The position numbers and the translations under genes were made by a program. From assembly GCA_005239165.1 (NCBI GenBank), contig RAPG01000003.1, forward strand, positions 186,001 through 250,000: DNA of 64,000 bases. The letters are read 5' to 3'. Each line of letters starts with the position of its first letter. Within the stretch, counting starts at the first letter, position 1. This document shows positions 18,017 to 26,643 of the stretch, piece after piece. The notes below the pieces were generated by a model, which was not told the DNA's origin, ran no database searches, and saw only the letters and a list, made by a program, of their open reading frames with translations. The DNA is from Allopusillimonas ginsengisoli (GTDB lineage Bacteria; Pseudomonadota; Gammaproteobacteria; Burkholderiales; Burkholderiaceae_B).

Positions 18017-19526
18017 ATTTGGTTCGGGGCTTTTGTTTGTAAGCATCATCGCTTGTGGACATAGCGTGTCAGTGGCTGAGGCTGTGGCCACTGTGCGCTT
18101 TACCAGTGGGCTGGTGACGGCGACGGCAAATTCGCAGCCTTCGCATCCGATTTCCAAAGATGACGACATTCAAAATGCCTCACGTATTGACACGGCTGCC
18201 AATGGTCGGGTGCAAATGCGGTTTACCGACGGGGGCCTGGTGTCACTGATGCCAGACAGCACGTTCTCGGTTGATGACTATGCATACGAGGAAGGCTCGG
18301 ATGATGGCTCGCTGGTATTTGGCCTGCTGCGAGGGGGCCTGCGCACCATGACGGGGGCAATCGGCAAAACCCGGCACGAGGGGTATCAGCTGGATACGCC
18401 TGTTGCGACTCTGGGCATCCGCGGCACGCAGTTTACCGTGGTGCTGAACCCGCCCGGTACGATGCGAGTGCACGTGGGGGAAGGCAAGGTGGTGATCACC
18501 AACTCCAGTGGCACACTGGAGGTGCCGGCAGGACGCAACGCCGTTGTCTCGTTGGGCTCCGCCCCAGCCTTTACCGAACAGGGGCCGATGTATATGGCTA
18601 CTGCACCGGCAGGCGACAGACTGATACCAAAAGGGGTGGTCAGTCACGACTTGCTCATAGGCCCACCGCTCACTGAACTGGATCTTCTGACAACCATTGA
18701 TGATTTTGAACCCTCGCTGGTGAGTATGGTGCCGATAGTGCCTGTGCCGACAGACCCTGGCTCCGCTGGTCCTGGGCCGCTGCCTCCAGGACCAGTCGGG
18801 CCTCCGGCGACTTCTGTGCTGCCTGACGGGCCGGGTTATGCGATTGCCGGCGCGCTCTACAGTTCAATCACCGGGCCAGGTACATGGCGGCAAAACATGC
18901 CTGGCAGTGGGCTTACTGCGCAATTTGACCATGCAACAGGCGGGCTGCTGTCGCTGGGTGACTTTCCCTCCTTGCCCGTTGTTTCGCCGGGAGAGTTTCA
19001 GACTGCCCATGTCGTAACGCGTGGTGCCTTGAGTTGGGGCGACTTCACCAATGGGTCGGGCACGATTGATGGCATATCGGTTTCTATGGCCGGGGGCGGC
19101 CAGTATATGCCCTATGTTGTGGGTCTTGCTGCAGACAATTTACCCCAGACAGGCATGCTGAACTACAGTCTTGATGGCGCGACGGCGGTGCGGGATATGC
19201 AGGGTGGAGCCCTGACAGACGCGATGCTGGAAAGATTTAATCTGGGCCTGGATCTGGGTAACCTGACCTACACGCTGGACATGCGGCTGAGCACACATGA
19301 TTTTGGCACTTATAACGCAGTTTCCAGCGGAGGGGCATGGACGGGCTCACCGCATGGCTTCCAGTTTAATGACAGTGCTGTGACAAATGCGGATGCCTGC
19401 GGCTACGGTTGTCAGCTAGAAGTGGAAGGCTTTCTGGCCGGCTCCGGCGGGGCGCAGGCAGGTGTGGGCTATCTATTGATCGACAATGATAATGCCTTCA
19501 TGGGTGCTGCGGGTCTGAAGCAGTAA
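18003..19526 (+). CDS. FecR-domain protein with C-terminal barrel-like domain
   Basis: A 507-residue exported protein. The N-terminal signal contains a lipobox-like IIAC (Cys18), although cleavage after SVAEA is also possible. Residues about 30-185 form a FecR domain (DTPVATLGIRGTQFTV, VGEGKVVI). A Pro/Gly-rich linker (about 235-275) follows. The last 230 residues are Gly-rich and strand-forming and end in VEGFLAGSGGAQAG, resembling the terminal beta-barrels of TbpB-like Slam substrates. It overlaps the upstream barrel gene by 14 bases. FecR domains usually sense or scaffold envelope signals; the C-terminal assignment is inference. Confidence 0.8.
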   Translation: MNYFKFGSGLLFVSIIACGHSVSVAEAVATVRFTSGLVTATANSQPSHPISKDDDIQNASRIDTAANGRVQMRFTDGGLVSLMPDSTFSVDDYAYEEGSDDGSLVFGLLRGGLRTMTGAIGKTRHEGYQLDTPVATLGIRGTQFTVVLNPPGTMRVHVGEGKVVITNSSGTLEVPAGRNAVVSLGSAPAFTEQGPMYMATAPAGDRLIPKGVVSHDLLIGPPLTELDLLTTIDDFEPSLVSMVPIVPVPTDPGSAGPGPLPPGPVGPPATSVLPDGPGYAIAGALYSSITGPGTWRQNMPGSGLTAQFDHATGGLLSLGDFPSLPVVSPGEFQTAHVVTRGALSWGDFTNGSGTIDGISVSMAGGGQYMPYVVGLAADNLPQTGMLNYSLDGATAVRDMQGGALTDAMLERFNLGLDLGNLTYTLDMRLSTHDFGTYNAVSSGGAWTGSPHGFQFNDSAVTNADACGYGCQLEVEGFLAGSGGAQAGVGYLLIDNDNAFMGAAGLKQ

Positions 19527-19549
19527 ATGGCGCAGGCAGGCAAACCATC

Positions 19550-21799
19550 ATGAAACGTCCAGGCGTCCTGCGGTTCACACTGCGACGGCATCAGGCTGTC
19601 CTGGGCAGTCTGGCTTTGCTGGTGTTGTGTCTTTTGCTACAGATGACCACCTTGTCTGCACCTTCTCGCAGCGCTGTTCCCAATCGCCTTGACGCCTTGT
19701 TGTACGACTGGCGTTTTCAGCTGTTGCCCCCGGAGCGCGCATTGCAGCTTCCCATCGTCATTGTCGATCTGGATGAATTTACCCAGCAGCGTGAAGGGCG
19801 GTGGCCCTGGAACAGAGCGAAAGTCGCGGAGCTGCTTGAGGCGTTGCGCTCGAAAGGCGCGGCACTGATCGGGCTGGATATGGTCTTTTCTGAACCTGGC
19901 CTTAATCCTGTGGAATCCGTGCTGGATGCTCCTGAACTGAGTGAGGCGGCCCGTGCCGAGCTGGAGGGTATCGCTGAACGTCACGATGGTGATGCAACGC
20001 TGGCGCGGGCGCTTTCGAACGACATTGTGCTTGGGTATTTTCTGCATGCTGAAGGGGTGAGCAGCGGTGAGTTGCCCTTGCCGTTTCTTGAGCTGGGACG
20101 GGCACATGCGCCCTTGTCGCTGCCTGACATGCCTGACTACACGTCCAATCTCAGTATTCTGACAGGATGGGCGCCCAGCGCCGGCTTCATCACGGCCATT
20201 CCGGACGTTGACGGCATTGTGCGGCGCGCTCCTCTGGTAATGCGACAGGGCGATGGCGTCTACGCCTCGTTGACTCTGGAAATGGCACGCCTGTTGTTGG
20301 GGGCGCCTTGGGTGAGGCTTAGCCTCGCGCCCAGTGCAGGGCAGTCATTGGTCACCGGTGTGCATATCGGTAAGCAGCTCTGGGTGCCGCTCGACACCGA
20401 CGGCAACATGCTAGTTCCGTATCGGGGCGCGAGCAGGTCGTTTTCTTATCTTTCTGCTACTCGTGTGCTGCGCGCAGATGCGCCAGCGCCGGCGCTGGCA
20501 GCACTGGACGGGGCAGTGGTGCTGGTAGGCACTTCTGCCTTGGGGCTGGCCGATCTGCGCACCATTCCTTTGCAAACCGCTTATCCGGGTGTCGAGGTGC
20601 ATGCCAATGTGCTTGACACGTTGCTGCAGGCAGCCTTGGGCCATGATGTGTTCTATCATCGGCCCGATTGGGAGCCGGCGGCGACCCTGTCGATGTTGTT
20701 CATCTCGGGTCTGGCGCTGACACTGCTACTGGCGGGGCGTTCGCCCGCTGCCATGCTGGGTATATCAGCCACGTGGCTGGCCATGACCATAGGTATCAAT
20801 TTTGCTTTTTGGCACTATGGACACATCGCGCTGCCCCTGGCCATGCAAACACTGCTCGTGCTGTTGCTGGCCGGTTTCAATATTGCCATGGGGTATTTGC
20901 GTAGCAACCGCCAGAAGCGTGAGATTCAGGGCATGTTTGGTCAATACGTGCCTCCCGACCATGTGGAGCGCATGCTGGCTCATCCTGAGCTCGCCTCCTG
21001 GCAGGGGGAGCAAAAGGACATGACGGTGCTGTTTGCTGATATTCGCAACTTTACCGCCTTGTCAGAATCCTTGTCTCCGGTAGAGCTAAAGCATCTGCTC
21101 AATTGTTATCTGACTGCCATGACTGCCATTATTTTTGAAGCGCGCGGCACGATAGACAAATATGTGGGCGACATGGTCATGGCTTTCTGGAATGCGCCGC
21201 TTGATGATCCTGACCACGCAGCCCATGCCGTGTCTGCTGCGCTGGCCATGCAGGCGCGCATGCAAACGCTTATGCGTGAATTCGAGGCTGAAGGCTTGCC
21301 AGTTTTTGCCATCGGCATTGGTATCAGCACTGGAATGATGAATGTCGGTGATATGGGTTCAGATTACCGGCGTGCCTATACCGTGCTGGGCGACTGTGTG
21401 AACCTGGGGGCCCGGCTCGAAGGCATAACCGGTTACTACCAGACCCCCATTCTGGTCAGCCACGCCACGCGGGATCAGGCACAGGGTTTCACGTACCGGC
21501 CGGTGGACCTGATACGTGTTAAAGGACGGCAAGAGCCGGTACAGACAAGTGAGCCTGTGTGTGCCAGTCATGAAACTGACCCAATGACGCGTGAGCACAT
21601 TGTGCAGTTCGAAGCGGCATTAATGCACTATCGGGCGCGCGAATTTGACCATGCCCGCATTATGTTGCTGGATTTGCAAAGTCTGGATCCAGCCAGGCGC
21701 AGCTTGTACACCCTATACCTTGAGCGCATGTCTGTGCTGAACCCCAACGCGCTGCCAGCACACTGGGCAGGCGTTTTCGATCATGAGACCAAGCAATGA
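19550..21799 (+). CDS. CHASE2-domain class III adenylate cyclase
   Basis: A 749-residue membrane receptor cyclase. There is an N-terminal helix (about residues 15-33), a periplasmic CHASE2 sensor (about 40-375), three transmembrane helices (about 383-450) and a cytosolic class III cyclase domain (about 480-665). Catalytic residues are visible: metal-binding Asp497 (FADIRNFT) and Asp541 (KYVGD), base-selecting Lys537 and Thr611, Asn618 and Arg622. The Lys/Thr pair is typical of bacterial adenylate rather than guanylate cyclases. The C-terminal tail (670-749) may be helical. It overlaps the following channel gene by 4 bases. Confidence 0.9.
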   Translation: MKRPGVLRFTLRRHQAVLGSLALLVLCLLLQMTTLSAPSRSAVPNRLDALLYDWRFQLLPPERALQLPIVIVDLDEFTQQREGRWPWNRAKVAELLEALRSKGAALIGLDMVFSEPGLNPVESVLDAPELSEAARAELEGIAERHDGDATLARALSNDIVLGYFLHAEGVSSGELPLPFLELGRAHAPLSLPDMPDYTSNLSILTGWAPSAGFITAIPDVDGIVRRAPLVMRQGDGVYASLTLEMARLLLGAPWVRLSLAPSAGQSLVTGVHIGKQLWVPLDTDGNMLVPYRGASRSFSYLSATRVLRADAPAPALAALDGAVVLVGTSALGLADLRTIPLQTAYPGVEVHANVLDTLLQAALGHDVFYHRPDWEPAATLSMLFISGLALTLLLAGRSPAAMLGISATWLAMTIGINFAFWHYGHIALPLAMQTLLVLLLAGFNIAMGYLRSNRQKREIQGMFGQYVPPDHVERMLAHPELASWQGEQKDMTVLFADIRNFTALSESLSPVELKHLLNCYLTAMTAIIFEARGTIDKYVGDMVMAFWNAPLDDPDHAAHAVSAALAMQARMQTLMREFEAEGLPVFAIGIGISTGMMNVGDMGSDYRRAYTVLGDCVNLGARLEGITGYYQTPILVSHATRDQAQGFTYRPVDLIRVKGRQEPVQTSEPVCASHETDPMTREHIVQFEAALMHYRAREFDHARIMLLDLQSLDPARRSLYTLYLERMSVLNPNALPAHWAGVFDHETKQ

Positions 21800-23319
21800 G
21801 CACAATGCTGACCGTATTCGCCAGCCACATGTCAGATGCATGGAAGCCGTTTTACTGGCCACTGATTGCCATCAACCTGTTGTTTGGTCTTCTGCTATGG
21901 CGCGTCGCGCGTCGCATGCTGTTGCACACACTGCAGGGCCTGTTGTTGTTTGTGCTCCTGCTAGTGATCAGTGCCGGGGTCGCCATGGCCGACTCCGGTG
22001 GTCTGGCCCGCGGTCTTCAAGAGGCCGCCACCATTGTGTTGGGCATTTTGCTGATCCGGCTGATGGCGCTGGCAGTTTTTCGTCTGATCATAGTGCGCAT
22101 GGGTATGCACCCTCCGCGCATTCTGGAAGAACTGCTGATCCTGGTAGCTTCGTTGGGCTGGTTGCTGGTGCGCCTGGCTCATGCGGGACTGGATCTGAGC
22201 GGCCTGTTGGCCAGTACAGCTGTTATCACCGCCGTGCTGGCTTTTGCCATGCAGGATACGCTGGGCAATATTCTTTCTGGTCTGGCTTTGCAGCTGGATC
22301 ACTCCATACACATTGGCGACTGGGTGCAAACCGACACGGTAAGTGGCAGGGTGATGCAGGTGCAATGGCGCTATACCGCGGTGCGCACCTTGTTTGGCGA
22401 AATGGTGCTGATTCCCAACAGCACGCTGATGAAGTCGCAAGTGATGCTGACCGGAGGGCTGTCAGTACCCCTGCGTTTGCGTACGGTCCTTTTTTATTGC
22501 GGCTTCGAGCTGGAACCCAATAAGGTTATTGCCGCTGTTGAGCGTGCGCTGGCCGCAGCGGAAATATCTGACATCGCTTCTCTGCCATCGCCAACGTGTA
22601 CAGTGCTTGATTTTGAACAAGGGGTAGTGTGTTACGCGGTGCGGTACTGGTTGACGAATCCTGAGACACCAGGAGGGTCAGACTCATTAATACGCCAGCA
22701 TCTGTATGCCTTGTTCAGACGCCAGAACTGGCGCATGGGTGCGCCATCACAAGACCTGCGAGTCAGCAGCCTGAAAGACGCATTGCCCGAAGATGAGCCG
22801 GAGCAAGATCTCAAACAACGCCTGCACATGCTCGATGGTGTCTCATTGCTGAACCCGCTAAATGACGATGAAAGGCTGGAACTGGCTGGAAGGCTGCGCT
22901 TTCTGCCCTACCTTAAGGGCAGCACCATAGCCAGCCAGGGAGATCTTGGAGACTGCCTGTTTATCATTACTGAGGGCGAGGTCAACGTGGTGGTGGAGGC
23001 TAATCATCAGCGCCGGGGCATTGCAACACTGGGGCCTGGCGACGTAATGGGCGAAATGAGTGTAATGACGGGAGAGCCCCGCCGCGCAACGCTTAAGGCC
23101 AGCACTAATATTAGTTGTTACGCCTTAAGTAAAGAAGATTTTGAATCAATACTGCAGGGCCGTCCCGAACTCGCCGATGCCTTTGCCCAGTTGCTGGCCC
23201 AGCGTAGCCAGGAGCTGCAGCAAGTGAAAACCAGCATGCCGGCTATGAACGTTGCGGTACAAAAAGCGGCTATTCTTGACCGTGTGCGGCGTGTTTTCGG
23301 CCTGACCGGCGCTGGTTAA
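21796..23319 (+). CDS. MscS-type channel with C-terminal cyclic-nucleotide-binding domain
   Basis: A 507-residue membrane protein with about four to five transmembrane helices in residues 18-160. The MscS pore helix and beta domain follow (AFAMQDTLGNILSGLAL, then IGDWVQ), with an MscS C-terminal region to about 325 and a cNMP-binding domain from about 350 to 470. The phosphate-binding cassette GEMSVMTGEPRRAT has Glu420 and Arg429 at the ribose and phosphate positions; the residue after Arg429 is Arg430, where cAMP binders often have Ala. This is the bCNG-type architecture. Its start overlaps the cyclase stop, which strongly suggests it is the effector of the cyclase product. Confidence 0.9.
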   Translation: MSTMLTVFASHMSDAWKPFYWPLIAINLLFGLLLWRVARRMLLHTLQGLLLFVLLLVISAGVAMADSGGLARGLQEAATIVLGILLIRLMALAVFRLIIVRMGMHPPRILEELLILVASLGWLLVRLAHAGLDLSGLLASTAVITAVLAFAMQDTLGNILSGLALQLDHSIHIGDWVQTDTVSGRVMQVQWRYTAVRTLFGEMVLIPNSTLMKSQVMLTGGLSVPLRLRTVLFYCGFELEPNKVIAAVERALAAAEISDIASLPSPTCTVLDFEQGVVCYAVRYWLTNPETPGGSDSLIRQHLYALFRRQNWRMGAPSQDLRVSSLKDALPEDEPEQDLKQRLHMLDGVSLLNPLNDDERLELAGRLRFLPYLKGSTIASQGDLGDCLFIITEGEVNVVVEANHQRRGIATLGPGDVMGEMSVMTGEPRRATLKASTNISCYALSKEDFESILQGRPELADAFAQLLAQRSQELQQVKTSMPAMNVAVQKAAILDRVRRVFGLTGAG

Positions 23320-23375
23320 CCTACGTTGTTTCAATCATGTCCGCAGGTGTTGCGGCACCAGCAGGCTAGACTTAA

Positions 23376-24179
23376 ATGATGCAATCTTCTCTTTTTGTGG
23401 TACAGATCACCGACTCTCATTTGCTTGGCGACTCACAGGGGCGTCTGCTCGGAGTCAATACCGATCACAGTTTGCGTGGCGTCATAGACGATATCAAGCG
23501 CCGCGAGCCTCAGGTTGACGTCGTGCTGGCTACCGGAGATATCGCCCAGGACGGTTCGGCACAGGCCTATGAGCGCTTTCTGAATCACGTCAGTGGTCTG
23601 AGCGCACGTGTGCACGGTCTGCCTGGCAATCATGATGACGGCGAAATCTTGCGGTCAGTCTGGCAGGCTCGACTTGACCCGGTGGTCGACCTCGGCAATT
23701 GGCGCATCGTATTGCTGGATTCCAGTGTGCCGGGTTCCAATGGGGGGCACTTGGCGCAGAGCCAGTTCGATGTGTTGCTGGCGGCGGCAACTCAGGCGTC
23801 TGACCGTCATGTGTTGGTCGCGGTGCATCACAACCCTGTGCCCATGGGGTGCTCCTGGCTCGACAGCATGACGATTGACAACGGCGATGCACTATTTATG
23901 ATGCTTGAGCGCCTGACTAATGTGCGCTGCCTGCTCTGGGGCCATGTTCATCAGAAATATGACAAGCTCCATCGGTACAGTCCAGCCCATGGTGTGCGGT
24001 TACTTGCTTCGCCTTCAACCTGTGTGCAGTTTATGCCTCACAGTGAGGTATTCGAGCTGGACACGGCACCCCCGGCTTATCGCTGGCTCAGGCTGCATGC
24101 GAATGGCGACATTGACACCGGCGTGCAGGGCGTACAAGGCCTGGGCATATCACCTGATGTTGGCGGCACGGGGTACTGA
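23376..24179 (+). CDS. cpdA: CpdA-type 3',5'-cyclic nucleotide phosphodiesterase
   Basis: A 267-residue calcineurin-like metallophosphoesterase of the CpdA/Icc group that hydrolyses cAMP. The full metal-ligand set is visible: ITDSH, ATGDIAQDG, LPGNHDD, VAVHHNP and LWGHVHQK. It lies 56 bases after the channel gene in the same direction, closing a circuit of synthesis, effector and degradation. Class III phosphoesterases can have other substrates, but neighbourhood and motif spacing favour cyclic nucleotides. Confidence 0.88.
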   Translation: MMQSSLFVVQITDSHLLGDSQGRLLGVNTDHSLRGVIDDIKRREPQVDVVLATGDIAQDGSAQAYERFLNHVSGLSARVHGLPGNHDDGEILRSVWQARLDPVVDLGNWRIVLLDSSVPGSNGGHLAQSQFDVLLAAATQASDRHVLVAVHHNPVPMGCSWLDSMTIDNGDALFMMLERLTNVRCLLWGHVHQKYDKLHRYSPAHGVRLLASPSTCVQFMPHSEVFELDTAPPAYRWLRLHANGDIDTGVQGVQGLGISPDVGGTGY

Positions 24180-24437
24180 CTACGTTGTCGTCTGTGCGGT
24201 CTGCTGTTGCGGGATAAGGCTTGGCGTGCGGCAGGGCTCGCCTGGGCTAGCCAGAAGCGGCATGATGTTCTGCCTGAGGCTTACTGTAATGATAGTTCGC
24301 GTCCGGCAAGCGAAAGCCAGCGGAAAAGGCAGGGCTCAATGGTTTGCCTGCTGTACGGGAAGACAGCTTTGCCTTTAGCGCCCAAGCGGCGATAATCAGC
24401 TTGCTGAACACTCAAATTAAATCAATCAAGGAGCATC

Positions 24438-24812
24438 ATGCCGTACGTCATCATATCCGCCAGCCAGGGTCTGCCTGCCGATCAAAAAAAACAGTTGCTG
24501 CAGGGCGCCAGCGATGCTGTTGTCGAAAGCATAGGCGCTCCGCTGGCAAGCGTGCGGGTCATGCTGCACGAATTGGGTGATGGTCACTATTTGAATGCCG
24601 GCGTGTTTGACACTCAGGCGCTTATGTACCAGGTCGACTTCATCGAAGGCCGAACCGAAGAACAAAAAAGTGCTTTGATCGCTGCTCTGAGCCGTTCAGG
24701 CAACGCCGTTACCGGCATGCCAGAAAGCGAGGTCAGGGTGAGGGTGGTTGATTACCCCAAGGCCAATATGGGCATGGCTGGGGGCGTCAGCGCCAAGCAG
24801 GCTGGTCGCTAA
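24438..24812 (+). CDS. Tautomerase family protein (4-oxalocrotonate tautomerase-like)
   Basis: A 124-residue protein beginning Met-Pro, so Pro2 becomes the N-terminal catalytic proline after Met removal. Residues 3-60 and 61-115 look like the two beta-alpha-beta halves of the tautomerase/MIF superfamily (for example VRVMLHELGDGHYLNAG). An AAGGAG ribosome site precedes the ATG. It is convergent with norR, separated by 6 bases. The substrate is unknown. Confidence 0.85.
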   Translation: MPYVIISASQGLPADQKKQLLQGASDAVVESIGAPLASVRVMLHELGDGHYLNAGVFDTQALMYQVDFIEGRTEEQKSALIAALSRSGNAVTGMPESEVRVRVVDYPKANMGMAGGVSAKQAGR

Positions 24813-24818
24813 GCCGTA

Positions 24819-26489
24819 TTACTTCAGGCCCAGCTTGCGGGCCAGCTTGTGCAGGTTGCTGGAGTCAAGCTCAAGCGCTCGAGCGGCCTGCGCCCAGTTG
24901 TTTTGCGTGGCCTGTAGCGCTTGCTCAATGGCGCCGCGCTGAAATGCTTCTGTGGCAGCGCGTAGCGGCAAAGGTGCAGCATCGGCCGCAGGCCTGCCGT
25001 TGGCTATTGGCGCGCTGTATGCCACCCCTTCATTGATGACAATTGGCGGAGAACCATAAAAGGGTTCCACCGCATACAGATCGTCGTCATCTGCCGACGA
25101 AATGCCAGGCGAGGGAGCCACAATGGCATGTTCTCTGGAAGACAGCGATTCAGCAAGGCCTGCTGCCGGGGTTGCAGGAATGTCAAGGTCCAGCACCTCA
25201 GGAGGCAGGGTAAGTATTTGATCACGGGATGCGCCGCGGCTTAGCAGCTTGAGCGCCGCCCGGCTGATTACATGCTCAAGCTCACGCACATTGCCTGGCC
25301 ATGAGTACGTCATGAGTGCTCGTTCGCCCGTATAAGACAGCCGCAGCCCGCGTAACCCCAGCCGGGCCCGATTGAACTCCAAAAAGTGGCCGGCCAGCAG
25401 CAGTATGTCGCGCCCGCGCGTGCGCAGTGGCGGTATATGAACCGGGTATACCGAAAGACGATGATAGAGGTCAGCCCGAAAATGCCCCGCCAATGTGTTT
25501 TCTTTAAGATTGCGATTGGTTGCGGCAATAATGCGCACATCGGTTTTGATCAGACCGTCGGCACCAAGTCGCTGTATCTCGCCGTTTTGCAGTGCGCGCA
25601 GCAGCTTGGCCTGTATCGATAAAGGCAGCTCGCCCACTTCATCAAGAAAAAGCGTGCCCCCTCGTGCGGCCTCGAAGCGGCCCGCCCGGTCATTGCTGGC
25701 CCCTGAAAATGCCCCCTTTACGTGGCCGAACAGTTCGCTCTCGGCCAGAGATTCGGGCAGGGCGGCACAGTTAACGTGAATCATGGGCTTGTCATGCCGG
25801 CGGGAGTGGCGGTGCAGCCGGCGGGCGAACAGTTCTTTGCCCACCCCTGTTTCACCCAGCAGCAGCACGGGCAGATCGGAGTCTGCAACCACATCGAGCT
25901 CATGCAGCAAATGCAAAATGGCAGGGCTTTCGCCGAGGATTTCGCTTTCGTCGATAAACTGGGAAGTTGGGTTGTTGCTGCTCCCGAGCTGGCGCAAATT
26001 GCGGTTTTCGCGCTCTAGCGAGGTTACCCGTATGCCCGCCTCGAGCACAAGAGCTGCGTGCTGCAGCTTGACCCTTGCCCCTGCATCAAACGTGCCTGTT
26101 GCGAGGGCGTCGAGTGTGATGGCACCCCAGAGTTTTCCCTCTATATACAGACTCATGCCGAGACAATCATGAACAGGCAGGGGAGAGCCCTTGCGATCAT
26201 CGAGCAGACCATCGTAGGGATCGGGCAGTGCACTGTCGGGGTCAAACCACGTGGGCTCGCGGCGGGAAAGAATGGTGGCAAACCGTGGGTGCTGAGCCAC
26301 AACAAAACGACGACCCAGTGCGTCATGGGCTAAACCTGAGGCAGCAACCAGTCTTAAAGAGTCGCCGTCCAGGGCCAGCAGCCCGACGGCATCGCATTGC
26401 CAGTGTTCGCGCAAGACATGCACCGCGCGTTGCAACCGTACGGCATTAGGCAGATCGTTGACCAGATCGGCCAGTAGTATTTGTTCCAT
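24819..26489 (-). CDS. norR: NorR, NO-responsive sigma-54 activator
   Basis: A 556-residue enhancer-binding protein. An N-terminal GAF domain (residues about 1-165) carries candidate iron ligands matching NorR: Arg76/77, Asp90, Asp93, Cys109 and Asp127. The AAA+ domain (about 185-420) has Walker A GETGVGKE and the sigma-54 contact loop as GAFSGA, where the usual form is GAFTGA. A Fis-type helix-turn-helix ends the protein (about 515-556). NO binding to the GAF iron relieves inhibition and activates norAB. It is divergent from norA, with three NorR boxes between. Confidence 0.95.
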   Translation of the reverse strand: MEQILLADLVNDLPNAVRLQRAVHVLREHWQCDAVGLLALDGDSLRLVAASGLAHDALGRRFVVAQHPRFATILSRREPTWFDPDSALPDPYDGLLDDRKGSPLPVHDCLGMSLYIEGKLWGAITLDALATGTFDAGARVKLQHAALVLEAGIRVTSLERENRNLRQLGSSNNPTSQFIDESEILGESPAILHLLHELDVVADSDLPVLLLGETGVGKELFARRLHRHSRRHDKPMIHVNCAALPESLAESELFGHVKGAFSGASNDRAGRFEAARGGTLFLDEVGELPLSIQAKLLRALQNGEIQRLGADGLIKTDVRIIAATNRNLKENTLAGHFRADLYHRLSVYPVHIPPLRTRGRDILLLAGHFLEFNRARLGLRGLRLSYTGERALMTYSWPGNVRELEHVISRAALKLLSRGASRDQILTLPPEVLDLDIPATPAAGLAESLSSREHAIVAPSPGISSADDDDLYAVEPFYGSPPIVINEGVAYSAPIANGRPAADAAPLPLRAATEAFQRGAIEQALQATQNNWAQAARALELDSSNLHKLARKLGLK

Positions 26490-26491
26490 AC

Positions 26492-26549
26492 GGTAAATTG
26501 TACACTTATAGGGTTTTATTTACCCTGATGGCCTAGGGTAATGTTTACC
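26492..26549. promoter_or_regulatory. NorR enhancer boxes (three)
   Basis: Two boxes match the GGT-N7-ACC consensus: 26512-26524 (flanked to GGG/CCC) and 26537-26549. A weaker one, GGT-N7-ACA, lies at 26492-26504. Starts are spaced 20 and 25 bases apart. They lie upstream of a sigma-54 promoter, as in Ralstonia norR-norAB. Confidence 0.85.
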
Positions 26550-26587
26550 CTAGTAGTAATCGATGCCTGATTCATAAGCAATAAAAA

Positions 26588-26605
26588 GTTGGCATCGTTT
26601 TTGCT
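26588..26605 (+). promoter_or_regulatory. Sigma-54 promoter of norAB
   Basis: TTGGCATCGTTTTTGCT has GG at 26591-26592 and GC at 26603-26604 with exactly ten bases between, the -24/-12 signature. It lies about 40 bases after the last NorR box and about 40 bases before the norA start codon. Confidence 0.9.
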
Positions 26606-26643
26606 TATGTCGTTGCAAGCCCATATTTTGCAAGGTCAGCAGC

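Noticed and set aside
24207..24395. A 62-codon frame between the cpdA-type gene and the tautomerase gene
   Set aside because: It has no ribosome site, no recognised domain and a composition like noncoding sequence. The 258-base gap otherwise shows nothing clear.
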